A DNA stretch of 64,000 nucleotides from contig JASJOG010000020.1 in NCBI GenBank assembly GCA_030142905.1, positions 1,055,001 to 1,119,000 of the forward strand, written 5' to 3'. The position numbers were made by a program, and so were the translations under genes. The stretch is from Heliopora coerulea. Its lineage: Eukaryota; Cnidaria; Anthozoa; Scleralcyonacea; Helioporidae. Shown piece after piece: positions 12,704-24,500 of this stretch (the stretch's first letter is position 1; every line of letters begins with the position of its first letter). The notes under the pieces were generated by a model. It ran no database searches. It was given only the letters and a program-made list of their open reading frames with translations, and was not told where the DNA came from.

Positions 12704-12954
12704 CAGTGGCGTAACTACCAGGGTGGCTTGGGAAGCTGATCTCCCTAAACAGTTACTGGGCCACACCAACATGTCGAGTGATTTAATCATCAACCTCTAG
12801 AAGGTGCACATTTCCACTATTGCAAGTGTGCAAGATGACATTAAAAGATTCGAGAGGCACTCCCTCGAATCAGTACTAGATGTTGCTCCCCCTTAAAATT
12901 TACTGAAACCTCGTTAAGGTTCCCCCTGCTAGACATGTTTCAGTTGCGCCACTG
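12704..12954. mobile_element. hAT-type MITE
   Basis: The left end reads CAGTGGCGTAACT and the right end, reverse complemented, CAGTGGCGCAACTGA, a terminal inverted repeat of the CAG-type found in hAT transposons. The flanking octamers taagcagc and aaagtagc agree at six of eight positions, as expected for an aged 8-bp target duplication. At 251 bp it has no transposase and must have depended on an autonomous relative. Confidence 0.72.
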
Positions 12955-14810
12955 AAAGTAGCCGGAACTAATCACAACTTCCCGGACAGACGGAGCGAAC
13001 AAGGTTAATAAGAATTTTATTATATGGCTTTCAGTTGGTTTTAGTTTTCTTTGTGTTTTTCGGAGTTTACCTTATCACCAAACTGACAAACGATTACGTC
13101 AGTTCGGCGGTCCAATTGTTGTTCTGTAAGTCAAAAAAAGTTTCAAAGAAAAGCAAAACTAATGTTCCAATACACTTTATTAAAATCTTCATTGAAAAAA
13201 TACCCAGTTCTCCAAGTTTCATTCACATAAACTGGCGATGACACCGAAAAAGATGGCGGATGTAAATTTAACCAGGATATCTTGCAAAATTAAATTAGTT
13301 CTAATAACAAGTCACCACGAATTAAATGATTAGAGTCTTCTCATCAAATCCAACCTATTTGAAATCCTATCTTTTAATATTTCCGTAAGATACAAGGCTT
13401 TCTGGGATGAAGGATTATGATTAAATGCACAAGTCGCCATCTTTCTTTTATGAGGGCGATTTATTCATTGACCCTCGGGCCCCGATCTACACGATGCGAT
13501 TTTCACATACGATTCCTCCCCTGGCGTATGATATTAACTCTTGAGAGCAGAATTCCTGCTCGTCATTCGCTCGCGACTTTTGCAATATATCCTGAAAAAT
13601 CTCGAGACTAAATCGCATCAGTGGGGGATCAGGCTTTGCAGGTCATGCCATGGAAATCATATATGAACTAGAGGAGGCATTGTATCTAAATATCGTTCAA
13701 CCGCGGGGAAAAAAAAATTGACCGCCGATATACTGGATAAATTGGTGAGCAAAGCAAACATGCCCGGCTGATAATTTCAAGGTCATGGTCAAAGGCCACT
13801 TCAGTTTTGTCTCTTTTTTTGTCTCTTTTTCTTTTTAAAAATGTAAAACAATTAAAGCAAAAGTAATAGCCCACTAATATCCACTTTTTTACTGTACAGT
13901 AAATGATAACAAACACAAAACGATTCCCTAAAATCAGTTGTTTGACCTCGAAGTTCTCGAACAGACAGAAAAGGGCCTGGAGAAGAACAATTTGTCCCTC
14001 GGTCTACTCAAAATGGCGGCGTTCAATTTCAACCCAATTTTCGGCCTTCGTGCCCCCTATAGTTACACATGATCCCCATGGGCCATACTACCTGGACAAT
14101 GCGAATACCATGAGGCTTCACACCACTCAAGAACCAATCAGAGTGGATTATTTCCGCGCAAAACCAGCACAGCCATACAATAAAATTATAAAAACTGACA
14201 ATTGCAGTTTCAATAAAATGAGAAAAAAATCTCAAGTTATAAATTTTTTTCAGGTTTTACAAACAGTTCAAAATGTAACGTACATTGGAATATATGGTGC
14301 ATATTTACAAATTGCATTTTTATACAAATATTTAGTGGCTTCCTATAGATAACTGGTCCGTTAAACAGCTCCGTTACGCTATTTAGCGAAATCATATTTA
14401 CACTAATTTAGAGGTTTGTTTATACTTTCATAATTATTCAGATTCTAAATGATCTTTTACTGTGGGTCAGAGAGTTCATCTTTGATCACGTTTAGTTTGG
14501 TTTTAACCTGAAGATTAATTAACGGCAAGTTAGCAAAGACAACTCAATGAAATGTCTTCGACGTCTAAGCGCCAAATGTCTCTTTTTAAGACAAAGATGC
14601 GGTTATACAAAACGAATAGTCAAGAAAGGAGACACGGAAAAAATTGGCCTCAAGAAAACGGGAGTAAAAGTAACTAAAAAGCAACAGTTTCTCTTGAAAG
14701 ATTAACCTTAGATTAACAAGTAACCGTTTTGTTTTAGTCATCTGGTGATGCTTACTACGACGGATAATGGATTGGAAAGCAAACGCATTTATTGGGTACT
14801 AGCCAGGGTA

Positions 14811-14827
14811 CCCGGGCTTCGCCCGGG
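14811..14827. repeat. GC-rich hairpin CCCGGGC-TTC-GCCCGGG
   Basis: Seven-base perfect arms with a three-base loop stand out in AT-rich surroundings. It may be part of a dispersed repeat; function unknown. Confidence 0.5.
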
Positions 14828-15221
14828 ATTATGGAGAAGAAATGGAAAAGTTCCCTTTTCTTTCAAATATGATTTTAGAAAATCGAATGGTTCCTCACGA
14901 AGAAATAATTGTGCACAGAGTACCAGAGATATGTGTAGATAATGTTATTGTTTCTGTACCATGGTTTCTTTTTTTAAGTATTTTCTGAGGTATTGATAGC
15001 TAATGTTACTCGTCTGGTCATGGCGAGTTCGAATATGTAATTGAATCTTCTGTAAGTCTTGTGGTTCCGGAGTTTTAAGGTAACAGACAAATGCCATGAT
15101 GCTCTAAATTTATATATACTGATGACATTCAGTAAAATATTTTACGATATGAATGTTATACACCAGTATTGTGGATGTTGGAGCTTGGTGCTTTTACAGA
15201 CGATAAGTGGACGTCCGTCAA

Positions 15222-15300
15222 ACCGTAGCTCAATGGTTTGAGCGTCACACCGGTCATCAGGACAGGATTCAATCCCCGTATGAGTGAAATGTAAGTTCGC
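15222..15300 (+). repeat. tRNA-derived SINE head / tRNA pseudogene
   Basis: A box-A-like TAGCTCAATGG (15226-15236) is followed by a box-B-like GGATTCAATCC (15265-15275). These are the internal RNA polymerase III promoter elements of tRNA genes. The spacing is a little short and no full cloverleaf forms, so a tRNA-derived SINE or decayed tRNA copy is more likely than an active tRNA gene. Confidence 0.6.
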
Positions 15301-16708
15301 GTCACACTGCACTGGCCAGTGGTGTTCAAAACCGTGTTAAACCGACACAAATCCGATCCCAGCTGCCGGCAACGAACCCGACCAGAAGTCGGGCTACTGC
15401 GGATCATGATCCACCAAGTTGGGTATACTAATCTAAGTCTTTCATTTTTCTGTGCGCTGTACGCTAACTATTTGCCGGGCATTAATGTAAATATGACAAT
15501 GCGAATGCGTCATTTAGATTCCGTCAGCCGATTTCCCACAGTATTGCAATCAAAAAAGGTCTTATAGATGTAAAATTTTATAATGAGATTTGATACTAAC
15601 ATTCTCGATTGACAGAAGACTGACTGTAAGCACTTGGTTAAGTCTAAAAGATAAAAAAAGGCTTGAAATACTTAAACGCTCACTTGTATGGTATCCATAG
15701 CCATACACCCCGTTCATACCAAAGCCCTTAAAAATGTTTAAAATCTGTGTCATGCCAATTTAAGGACAAACTCGCACGTGCCCTTCGCATGCTAACAGTG
15801 AACCGCTACACAAAAATATGCTTAACCAAACAACGTTTACAACCCAGCTTTAACCTCTCGTGATCAACGTGGAAACGGAAACGTAAAGTTCCTACCCGAC
15901 TAGTCATATGCAGTTGAAGTAAGCGTGTTTTTTTGGACGTGAACGTCGACAACATTTCGACCTACCTTTTCGTTTTAGCGTGGAATCTGGCCTCTTGTTT
16001 CCTCAGCAAAATCTCCCAATGTTCAACGGAGAATTGATCAGTTCTAATAAAAACGTTTCAGAAAGATCTTTATCCATCTATGATGTTCGAAAATACTCGA
16101 AAACAGAGTTCTACTACCGAACTAAGTTGGAGAATTTCAATAATTCAAATGAGAATTTGAGTTTTTTTCCTCAAGTTGAACAGGCAAACTGTCCCATTAC
16201 CAAAATGGAATGGGTAAAATAGTTCTATAACTGTGTTGAGTTGAGAAATAAAAAGTTGGCAACTATTTCTTAGATATTATGGCGACTGTTCGTTACTAAT
16301 TAGTGGTTACGTGGCCTTAATGAAACGCAAATGTAGCCCGCTCGTCGTATGTACAACAGTACGTGATAGATATAGGAAAACCAGAGAACGTGACAGTAAA
16401 CGGTTTATTAATTACTTCTGACCAGCTTAAACGGATTTGCCCAGTTCGTTTTTCTTTTGACGCCATTTATTTGTCAAATCTAGACATTCACTTTACCGCT
16501 TTGGCGAGATAAAGTTGAGATAAATGTATATGGCGTGACCGATCAAGTATGACCTTACGTGACTGATTCTCTCAAAGCTGAATCGGGAAATAGAGCCATA
16601 TGGATATATGTATGTATATATGCGTGCATATATACATATATTGGATTCATATGATTATCTAATAAATTAATATCATATATATACAATAAATATGAAATAT
16701 AAATCCAA

Positions 16709-16710
<2 letters not shown>

Positions 16711-16750
<40 letters not shown>
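16711..16750. repeat. (TA)n microsatellite
   Basis: An uninterrupted AT dinucleotide run abuts the 3' side of the hammerhead ribozyme as read on the minus strand. Confidence 0.9.
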
Positions 16751-16751
<1 letters not shown>

Positions 16752-16797
16752 CTACAGACGGAACCGTTTCGGCCTATTGGGCCTCATCAGTGTAGTG
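16751..16797 (-). ncRNA. Type I hammerhead ribozyme, complete core
   Basis: Read on the minus strand the segment contains CTGATGA (16790-16784), then stem II GGCC/GGCC with loop CAATA, then GAAA, then a very short stem III (CGG-TT-CCG) ending in the cleavage triplet GTC (cut predicted after 16757). Helix I is closed by ACTACA (16796-16791) pairing perfectly with TGTAGT (16756-16751). All invariant hammerhead core nucleotides are therefore present with three helices. Minimal-stem-III hammerheads of this kind are known in animal Penelope-like elements and retrozymes, where they usually act as dimers. The surrounding 16.75-17.16 kb sequence probably belongs to such an element. Confidence 0.88.
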
Positions 16798-16965
16798 CTG
16801 ATGAGCAGGATGGAGAAGCCTACATTATATAGGCAACTCAAATGTCCCACGCTTGTGGTACATCTAAGCCATGCCAGAGCGCTCTAACTAGAGACTAGTG
16901 AGCGTGCGCAAATGCACTGGCAGCATGACTCATCCTGTAGAGCGCTATATATACATATACATATA
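16798..16965 (-). mobile_element. Probable retrozyme or Penelope-like element segment upstream of the ribozyme
   Basis: This unique segment precedes the ribozyme on the minus strand and contains a second CTGATGAG box in opposite orientation (plus strand, 16797-16804), making a CTCATCAG...CTGATGAG palindrome. No coding sequence is visible. Assignment to the ribozyme-bearing element is by adjacency. Confidence 0.45.
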
Positions 16966-17160
16966 CATGTTCAATAAAAAGAAGTTGTAACTGATCTAAA
17001 AATTTTTGTTTAAAAATATTAAAAAATTGAATTTTCGGTCGCTCCTGCGGCCTTCATCAGAGTTGGTCTTGAAGGCCGCAGGAGCAACCAAAAATTCAGT
17101 TTTTTAATATTTTTAAATAAAAATTTTCAGATCAGTTACAACTTCTTTTTATTGAACATG
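16966..17160. mobile_element. Foldback repeat, about 89-bp arms, hammerhead-like motif
   Basis: The left arm (16966-17054) and right arm (17072-17160) are near reverse complements, with the outer ends reading catgttcaataaaaagaag and its complement. On the minus strand the left arm has CTGATGA (17060-17054), an imperfect hairpin and then GAAA, an apparent hammerhead remnant. In the right arm the equivalent bases are mutated. No cleavage triplet or helix I was found, so activity is doubtful. Confidence 0.7.
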
Positions 17161-17200
17161 CTTAGCACTGATCGCCCAAGTACCATACATATGTATTCAT

Positions 17201-17206
<6 letters not shown>

Positions 17207-17259
<53 letters not shown>

Positions 17260-17266
17260 TATAATT
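17207..17266. repeat. (TA)n microsatellite
   Basis: A second long alternating TA run lies just right of the foldback repeat. Together with 16711-16750 it brackets the ribozyme-containing segment. Confidence 0.88.
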
Positions 17267-18538
17267 ATCTAATAAATTTACGGTCTGTAATTACACTGTG
17301 TTTCATACTTAGCGCAATCGTCATAACAATAATAATAATAATACTGCAGAAATTTTCGCAAGGCAGAAAGTGATCCGTTATTGATCCAAAGTGTTTTCGT
17401 CAAAGGTTGAAATTTCTCTCTTCCACCCAAGAAACTCGATTATTGCAATTTCCTGGTGTCATTTGAAATGTTTTTTCAAAAGATTCAAGACGAACAGATC
17501 TCACCCTACTCTGGTATTGATAAGGAACTTTGTAAGAACTTGAATGAAAAACATCACCCAGTCAGGTCTTTACGATATGCACTTTACGATCGGAAATAGA
17601 AAATAAACCTTGTCGGTGATGGGAAATATAAATGGGGGCTTCCATATCCGTCCAACTTAATAATCAGAATTGTTTCTTTTTGAAAACGAATTGTTGATTA
17701 ACATATTGTTAATACGGAGTTGAAGCTTACATTTGGTGTTGGTCAGGGATTCCATCCAAAGTATCCAGGAACCGTCTCTCAAGTTTTGATATGCGATTCA
17801 TCAAGGTAAATGTTGACATCATCAGAATAACTAACCTAGGCAATACATGAACAACAACAGTTTCAAAAAACGTTCAACGTATCTTGGAACTGGAAACGAT
17901 ATGACATAATTTAATTCAGTCCAATTTTGCATAGATAGGGAGCGTAGAAAATATCTGCGGTAACACCATGATAAACTTAAAATAGTGTATCGCATAAACT
18001 TACAATAATGAAGAAAATAAGAGGAAAACTTCGGGACTACATTGATTCCTAGAAAAAGAAGTCAAAATATTACCAAAATGCACGCGCTCTATTTTAAATT
18101 TTTCTTAAACACTAACAATCTATGGCGAATGCAATAAACCCACGACGGTCTTTGCAACAAGATACCCACTTATGATAATCTGATTATCATGAAAAGTTTC
18201 TGCTCATGTATATCTCTGAGGATGATCCTGAAATATCCGCTTATGATTTGTTAGTTTAACACATACGCCAAGACGTCAATCACGTGGCATAAAATCGCAT
18301 GTGTTAACGGACCTAAAGCTTTTTAATCGCTGAAGAGCAAGGAGGAAAACACAATGTTTTATACGTTCGAATACATGGACCTTTTTATACATGCGAAAAC
18401 TTTAGGCGTACACAGACACAAGTCGAAAAAGACACAAACCTCTTAAATAACCAGCCTAAAAAGGAGCCACAACTGGAAAGGCTGTTTAATAAGGTTACCA
18501 CTGACTTTATGATTCCTACATAGAAAAAGCAGTTAAGG

Positions 18539-21500
18539 TTATGGACACCAGCTAGTTCTGAATATTGAAGAGTATAAATAGATTATTGAACCTTTTGAGT
18601 ATCTTCGCAAACAACCCGAGTGAGGTATATTTGTTTCATCTTGCTGTTCTTTGGTATCGGTCGCCAGGTGTTCTTTGTGGGAGAAGCCCCCAGCTTCTTG
18701 AACGACTGCATGGTGAGTGAGAGGGCTGTTCGGACATGAAACTGCACGTGGACGTTCCTGTAAGGACTGCATTGATTCTAAAAAGAACACACAGTATATT
18801 GGTGGGTGACCTGGTTCCTAGGTCGGTTGGGGGATAGGATTGGGCCGGGGAAAGGGAGAACGATCGGAGAAGAGGGAGAGTGAGGCAGAGGAGAGGAAAG
18901 GATGCGGGAGTAGGGGGAGAAAGTAAGGGGAAGGAAAGGGGAGGGGAAGGGATGGAATGCAAGGCGAGAGTGGAAGGTGGGAAAAAGGGAGAAGAGGGCT
19001 AGGGGAAGCGAACATATGGAGGGGGAGGGTGGATAGGAAGAGGAAGATAAGTGTGAGGGAGGGAGGGGAGAGGAAAGGATAGGAGGGGAAGGGGAAGTTG
19101 AAGGCAAGGAGTGAGGAGGGGAGGGGATCGGAGGGGAAGGCGAGAGGAAACGGAAGAGGAGGAAGAAGAGGAGAAAGAAGGGGGGGAAAAGAGGGGAAGG
19201 GGAAGAAAGGCGGGAAGGGGAAGAAAGGCGGGAAGGGGAAGAAAGAGGGGAAGGGGAAGAAAGAGGGGAAGGGGAAGAAAGAGGGGAAGGGGAAGAAAGA
19301 GGGGAAGGGGAAGAAAGAGGGGAAGAGGAAGGAAGAGGGGAAGAGGAAGGAAGAGGGGAAGGGGAAGAAAGAGGGGAAGGGGAAGAAAGAGGGGAAGGGG
19401 AAGAAAGAGGGGAAGGGGAAGAAAAAGGGGAAGGGGAGAAGAAGAGGAAGAGGGGAAGGGGAAGGAAGGAAAAGGGGCGAGTCGAGAGAGGGAGGGAACG
19501 TGGGAGGCGGAATGAAAGTGAAAGCGACGATTAATACGCATATGACATTTCAAAATGTAATTAATAAACAACTGCCTTAATTTTTTGTTCAACCACATAC
19601 CCCTTGAAGATTGTATCTTTTGCGCCAGGAGGGGAAGTTCATCTTCATTAAAAGTAGAGGTCTCTTCCAAAAGCGCTTCCTTGAAGATAATTCAGCGTTA
19701 ATAATCTCCACAAAGCAAATGTGAAATGCACGATGCTAACGATAGTATAAACTGAATAAGCGGAGGGGGGCTTATGATACAACAGAAAAACAATTTTTCT
19801 TTGTTTAATAACTGAAAAAATAATTACCTCATAACAATATCAAACGCCTACGCATACTTGTTGCGGTTATTTATGTCTCATTTTACTTCACCCTAACCAC
19901 AACAGAATCACACGCTTATAGTGTGCGTGTGAAAAAAAAAATTCGTTAGTTCATGATCAGCTCGGTTTTCTCTGATGTACCGCGCTCCTTAAAATCACTT
20001 TGTAACCCCTAAGTAATGTTAATTAGTTAACGTCCCAGGGTTAATATATAATATCCCTGGGACATTAACTAGTCGTCTCGCTGTACAAAAACTTAGCAAT
20101 AAACAGAACGATGACATGTTTGTGGAAGTTGATCGTCCAGGTTAGTGTAGTCTTGAGAAAGACTGTTGGTGGAAGTGACTGAAGTTTCGACAGCCTTAGC
20201 GGCAACCATCTTCTTGACCCTTTTGACTCTGAAGATGACCGCCGCTAAGGCTGTCGAAACGTCAGTCACTTCCACCAACAGTCTTTCTCAAGACTACACT
20301 AACCTGGACGATCAACTTCCACAAACATGTCACGATTCTCCCAGATTCAAACCATTTACTTTAAACAGAACGATAAAATTCAAACGTATTTTGAAACACT
20401 AAAATCAAACAGAACTACACTTCTACATTCTCAACGAAGCCTCTGGTGATAACGAATAAACAACTTAGTTACCTCAGTTTCGATAACTAACCTATACTTA
20501 TTCGAGCCAACAAATGGAAAAAACTGTTAAAGCTGTCTAAATAAATTTTTGGGTAATCTAGTACGAAAAAAATCATTACTTTAACTGTCCTTAAGATCAT
20601 TCAAGTCACAACGTGACACTGTTTTCACGACGTTTTCAATTTTGGTTTACATGAAAAATTGGGAACGCCGTAGTGGAACCAAATTTGGTTTTCCATGTAC
20701 CAAAATGTGTCAGACAAAATTCAGGAACATTCATTCTACCAAAAAGAATTTTGATTTCGGAAGGCCTGTTTCGTTGGCAGCAAAGCTAGGAAATATTTCT
20801 ATCAACAATGTCGCACAATCAGGCGTCTTCAAAAACCATTCACCTCATCTGCCTCTGCATTTCCAGGAATTTCATCCATTCCCTAAATGGTAAAAAGTTT
20901 AAAAATCTGTTACCACAAGCACAGAACGCATTCTTCAAATATGTAAGCTCTCCAGCGTAACGCATCTCTTGAGTCGCAACGTGACTCAAAACCGAAGCCA
21001 CTAGGAGCCCGTTGTACGAAACCCGGATGTTTCTGTTCACTAGCTCGTGCTTATCTGACGGTCACGACTATCTACGAATTGTAATTTGTACTGCTTAAAA
21101 TTATCTTCGCTTTTGAAATTCGCCCATTGATGCTGAAGAGGGCAGATATTAAATTATTGCAATTAAAAACTTTTCTCTCTTTAAAAGGAGTTTAGAGTTT
21201 AAATATCCCGTTGAGTAGCGTAGAATCGGATTTTATTATTGTATAACAAGTCAGACGGTTATTAAATTGAGCTTTGTAACCAACTGCAATACTACACTCT
21301 CAGCAAAGCTGTTTCAATCTCTTAAACGTCGGTTTATAATACAGTGTGTAAAAAGTTTTATTTCAACCCAAGTGGAGGCATTGAAGTGTACAAAAACAAG
21401 AGTACATCTGGTAGAATCATACCGAATCTAGTTTGTGTTGATTTACGGACTCTTGCCAAATAGTTGATAACAGTTTGTAAGCGGCATCTCGTGAAATAAA

Positions 21501-24500
21501 AGAGCAAAACAGATACTAAAAAAAGGAAACAGTAAAAATGAAATATAAAAGAATTGACAACATTTTATTACGACTGACGAACAGCCATTTAGGTAAAACA
21601 ACAAGTATACAACGTTTGAAGATTTTTAGCAAAATTCCGGGTGGTATGTCCGCAACAATTAGTCTGCATATGTCTAACTCTCTCCTTTACAATAAGCCAT
21701 AAAACACTTTCATCTCAAAGTCAACGTCAGACCAATTGGTCGGAAGATGATTTAGTTATAAAGTCAAAATATTTCTGCATACCTATGATTAACCTCATAG
21801 TGACGTCATCATGAGGTAATCGAAAAATGAAAAAATCCTACTGGTTTGGTTTGAGAATGACTTTGAAATAGAGTCGAAATATCATCGCATTTTCGTCTCT
21901 GTCTTGTCTTGTTCATAACTTGAAAATCAAGCTAACAAGATGACGTGCTTTTCGGATTATGTTTTCTTCTTTACTTTTTGACGTTTTCGGCTGGTTATGG
22001 TTTCTGGTCAAATTGTAACAACTTGGTTAAAATTTGACAACTTAATAATCGCATGTATACTTTTTCATAGGTACTAGCTCTGATTCAAACGAGTTTCAAA
22101 AATATAGCATAACGTTAGTGATGCCGGAACTAACTATAGCAATGTGTTCTTTGAAACTCTGCATGGAGTAATAGATTTATTTCAAGTAATAAAGTGATCA
22201 AGTAAGTTGAAGTTGTCAAATACCATTAGTTATGCTCTGAAGACGTCCCAGGCTAACGGGACGAAAGCTCAGCAGTTTACGAAGACAAAAAATACATGGA
22301 AGTGAATACAAATTACTTGAAATAAATGACTATAACAATATTAAGTTTTTTTAATTTTAAATTTAAGTTTTTCGATGTTATATTGTGACGTCACCACATT
22401 ATGTCCGCAAACGAAACATCTTTGACCGCATCTTTCTCAGGCAATATGTTGATTAACCCTTAAATGTAACCCCTATCACAAATACATTGGAAACAGTAGC
22501 ACAGCAACGGAATACGTCCGATCACTCTTTAATTTTTGGCTTATGTATATAAATGGTTGTTGGGTAAACATGTTACAATATTTTCACCAATGCACCTTAC
22601 CTTTTTCTTTTCTGTGCAAACAAGTATTGCATTTGGAAACATATAGGCAGTTTTCGCCCGACTGATTGATTTAATTTTCTTACATTCAAGTTTCACCTGC
22701 AATTCAAATTTAAAACAACCGCATCTATTAAGGAAAACCCCGGAGAATAATGGCACGTTCCAAGAACTGGACATGTTGACTTACCTGTGTTTCCCAGCCA
22801 AAAATGTTTGAATAAAAACAGAACCAATTCTGAGAAGCAAACAGTCGACCATGAAGCAAAATGTCTCGGCTGAGAGCACACGAGTAGTCTTAAACAAACA
22901 AAATTTCAAACTATGAAAACATTCTCTGATGTAAAATTTAACTTGATATTGTGCGTGTTAGTTTTAAAGACCATACGTATCACAAGGTCAACACCAAACC
23001 ACCGCAGGTCATTCACAACTTCATTCAAAGCATGTGAAAATTTGAGATACGTATCAAACCAAAAGATAGACACTTAGTACCTAGGTAAAAAGATGCTTCG
23101 CTAGGTGTCTAATAACTGCGAAAACATCACTGGACAAAAACCGGTTTAATTAATTGTGCATTTAACAGATTATTACCATTGATGGGAAATTCCTCTTTCG
23201 GTATATCCTTGAAAAGTTTGTGAAATTCCTCATAAGGATTACGCGGCGACAGTAAAACCTAAACATTTAAACAAGACGCAGTTTACATAGCAACTATCAA
23301 TTACAAAAAATTCAAAATGACGGCATCGGTGAGAGGACTGGAGCGCCCAGCGATGAAATCAAATATACCACCAGATTGGAGAAATGTTGACTTACGAGCT
23401 TAGCAAATAATCCGACCTCCTGCAAGATAAAAACTATGCTACATTACAGTCAAAGCAGAGTGTTATAATGTACTAGCCAACCCAGCGTTGTACTTCATCA
23501 AATATCTATTTCAGGTCAGAGTTGGGACTCACTTCGCAGGAAATTTCATGATCATGGAAATCTTGTATTCTTTAATTTTAAGAAAACCTGATAATCTGGA
23601 TTCTTACCCTGACACCCTTTGAAAGCTGGAAAGAGTTACGTCTGGTATGTCTCCTTGGCAATGTTGCAGACTCCCCATAGTCTTTTTTATTCTTTTTAAA
23701 AGACTTGGAGCGTTTTAGAGAATCAGATTCCATACTTACAGGGTAAAATTTCCCGCGAGGAAGTGCGAATTAGGTTATCAAAACGTTCACAAGTTATCTT
23801 AAAAAGCTCTCCACATAAAGAGGAAACATCGGTGCAGAGGCAGATAGTGATGTTAGTTAGGTCTTCAAGCAGGTGGTAATAAAGTCTCATAAATTAGTAA
23901 TAGAAGCATATTTTATTTTCATTTCTAAGTAAAGGTACCCTGAGAATGAGGCAAGGCTAATTGGCTAAATGCGACGGGTCATTTTCTTCGCGAGAAGACT
24001 ACAAAATTACTTGTGGACTGTTACATAAGCCAGAAAATACTTTCGTTTAAAGATTTCACTAAAGTTTACAATATGGTAAAATATTGATTTGTACTTTAAC
24101 GGTGCTTAACCTTCTTGAACAAATCTTACGTTGCCAACGGTTTAGGGTATCGAACCTTTCTCAACAACTGTACTACGAGGACGTCGTAACGTTGTCTTAT
24201 TCACAGAAACTTACAAGCACTTTTCAAATTCACTGATAATCCATCAGGTGTGTACCAGATCAGAAAACTTTCCAGTTACGTGAAAGAAAAGATGCGTGAC
24301 ATGCCTTTAAAATACGTCTGATACTAATTCAGTGGTAATAGAAACAATATGAACGGCCAATCTGTATGGAATTTACAAAGCACGCCAAAGGTGAGCCATA
24401 TTAGCGCATTAACCCTTTCCATCCTTAATCAGACTTGGATTACTTTGCTCTGGCGAACGCCAGATAATTCTACGGAGATTAACGTCAGAAGGTTTAACTC

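Larger units (their letters stand above)
12955..16744. other. Intergenic stretch without recognised gene
   Basis: The longest open frame (13903-14352, plus) has no domain signature and is not supported by splice context. A tRNA-derived SINE head and a short GC hairpin are the only structures seen. Confidence 0.45.

Noticed and set aside
13903..14352. 149-codon plus-strand open frame
   Set aside because: No domain, no coding-like composition and no splice or promoter support were seen.
18999..19670. Long Pro/Leu-rich (minus) and Gly/Lys/Arg-rich (plus) open frames
   Set aside because: They are translations of the 12-bp polypurine repeat within an intron; a stop-free reading is expected from the repeat itself. 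Only 19601-19679 on the minus strand is kept, as an exon.
20730..20800. Extra GRAM-gene exon candidate (minus) after the 39-nt exon
   Set aside because: The acceptor has no pyrimidine tract and the donor is weak. The next exon at 19679 already joins in phase.
22831..22888. Acceptor at tgctctcag (before ccgagac) for GRAM exon 5
   Set aside because: Using it breaks the phase and removes D-Y-S-C-A-L-S. The upstream acceptor at 22889-22890 restores the conserved GRAM start and the frame.
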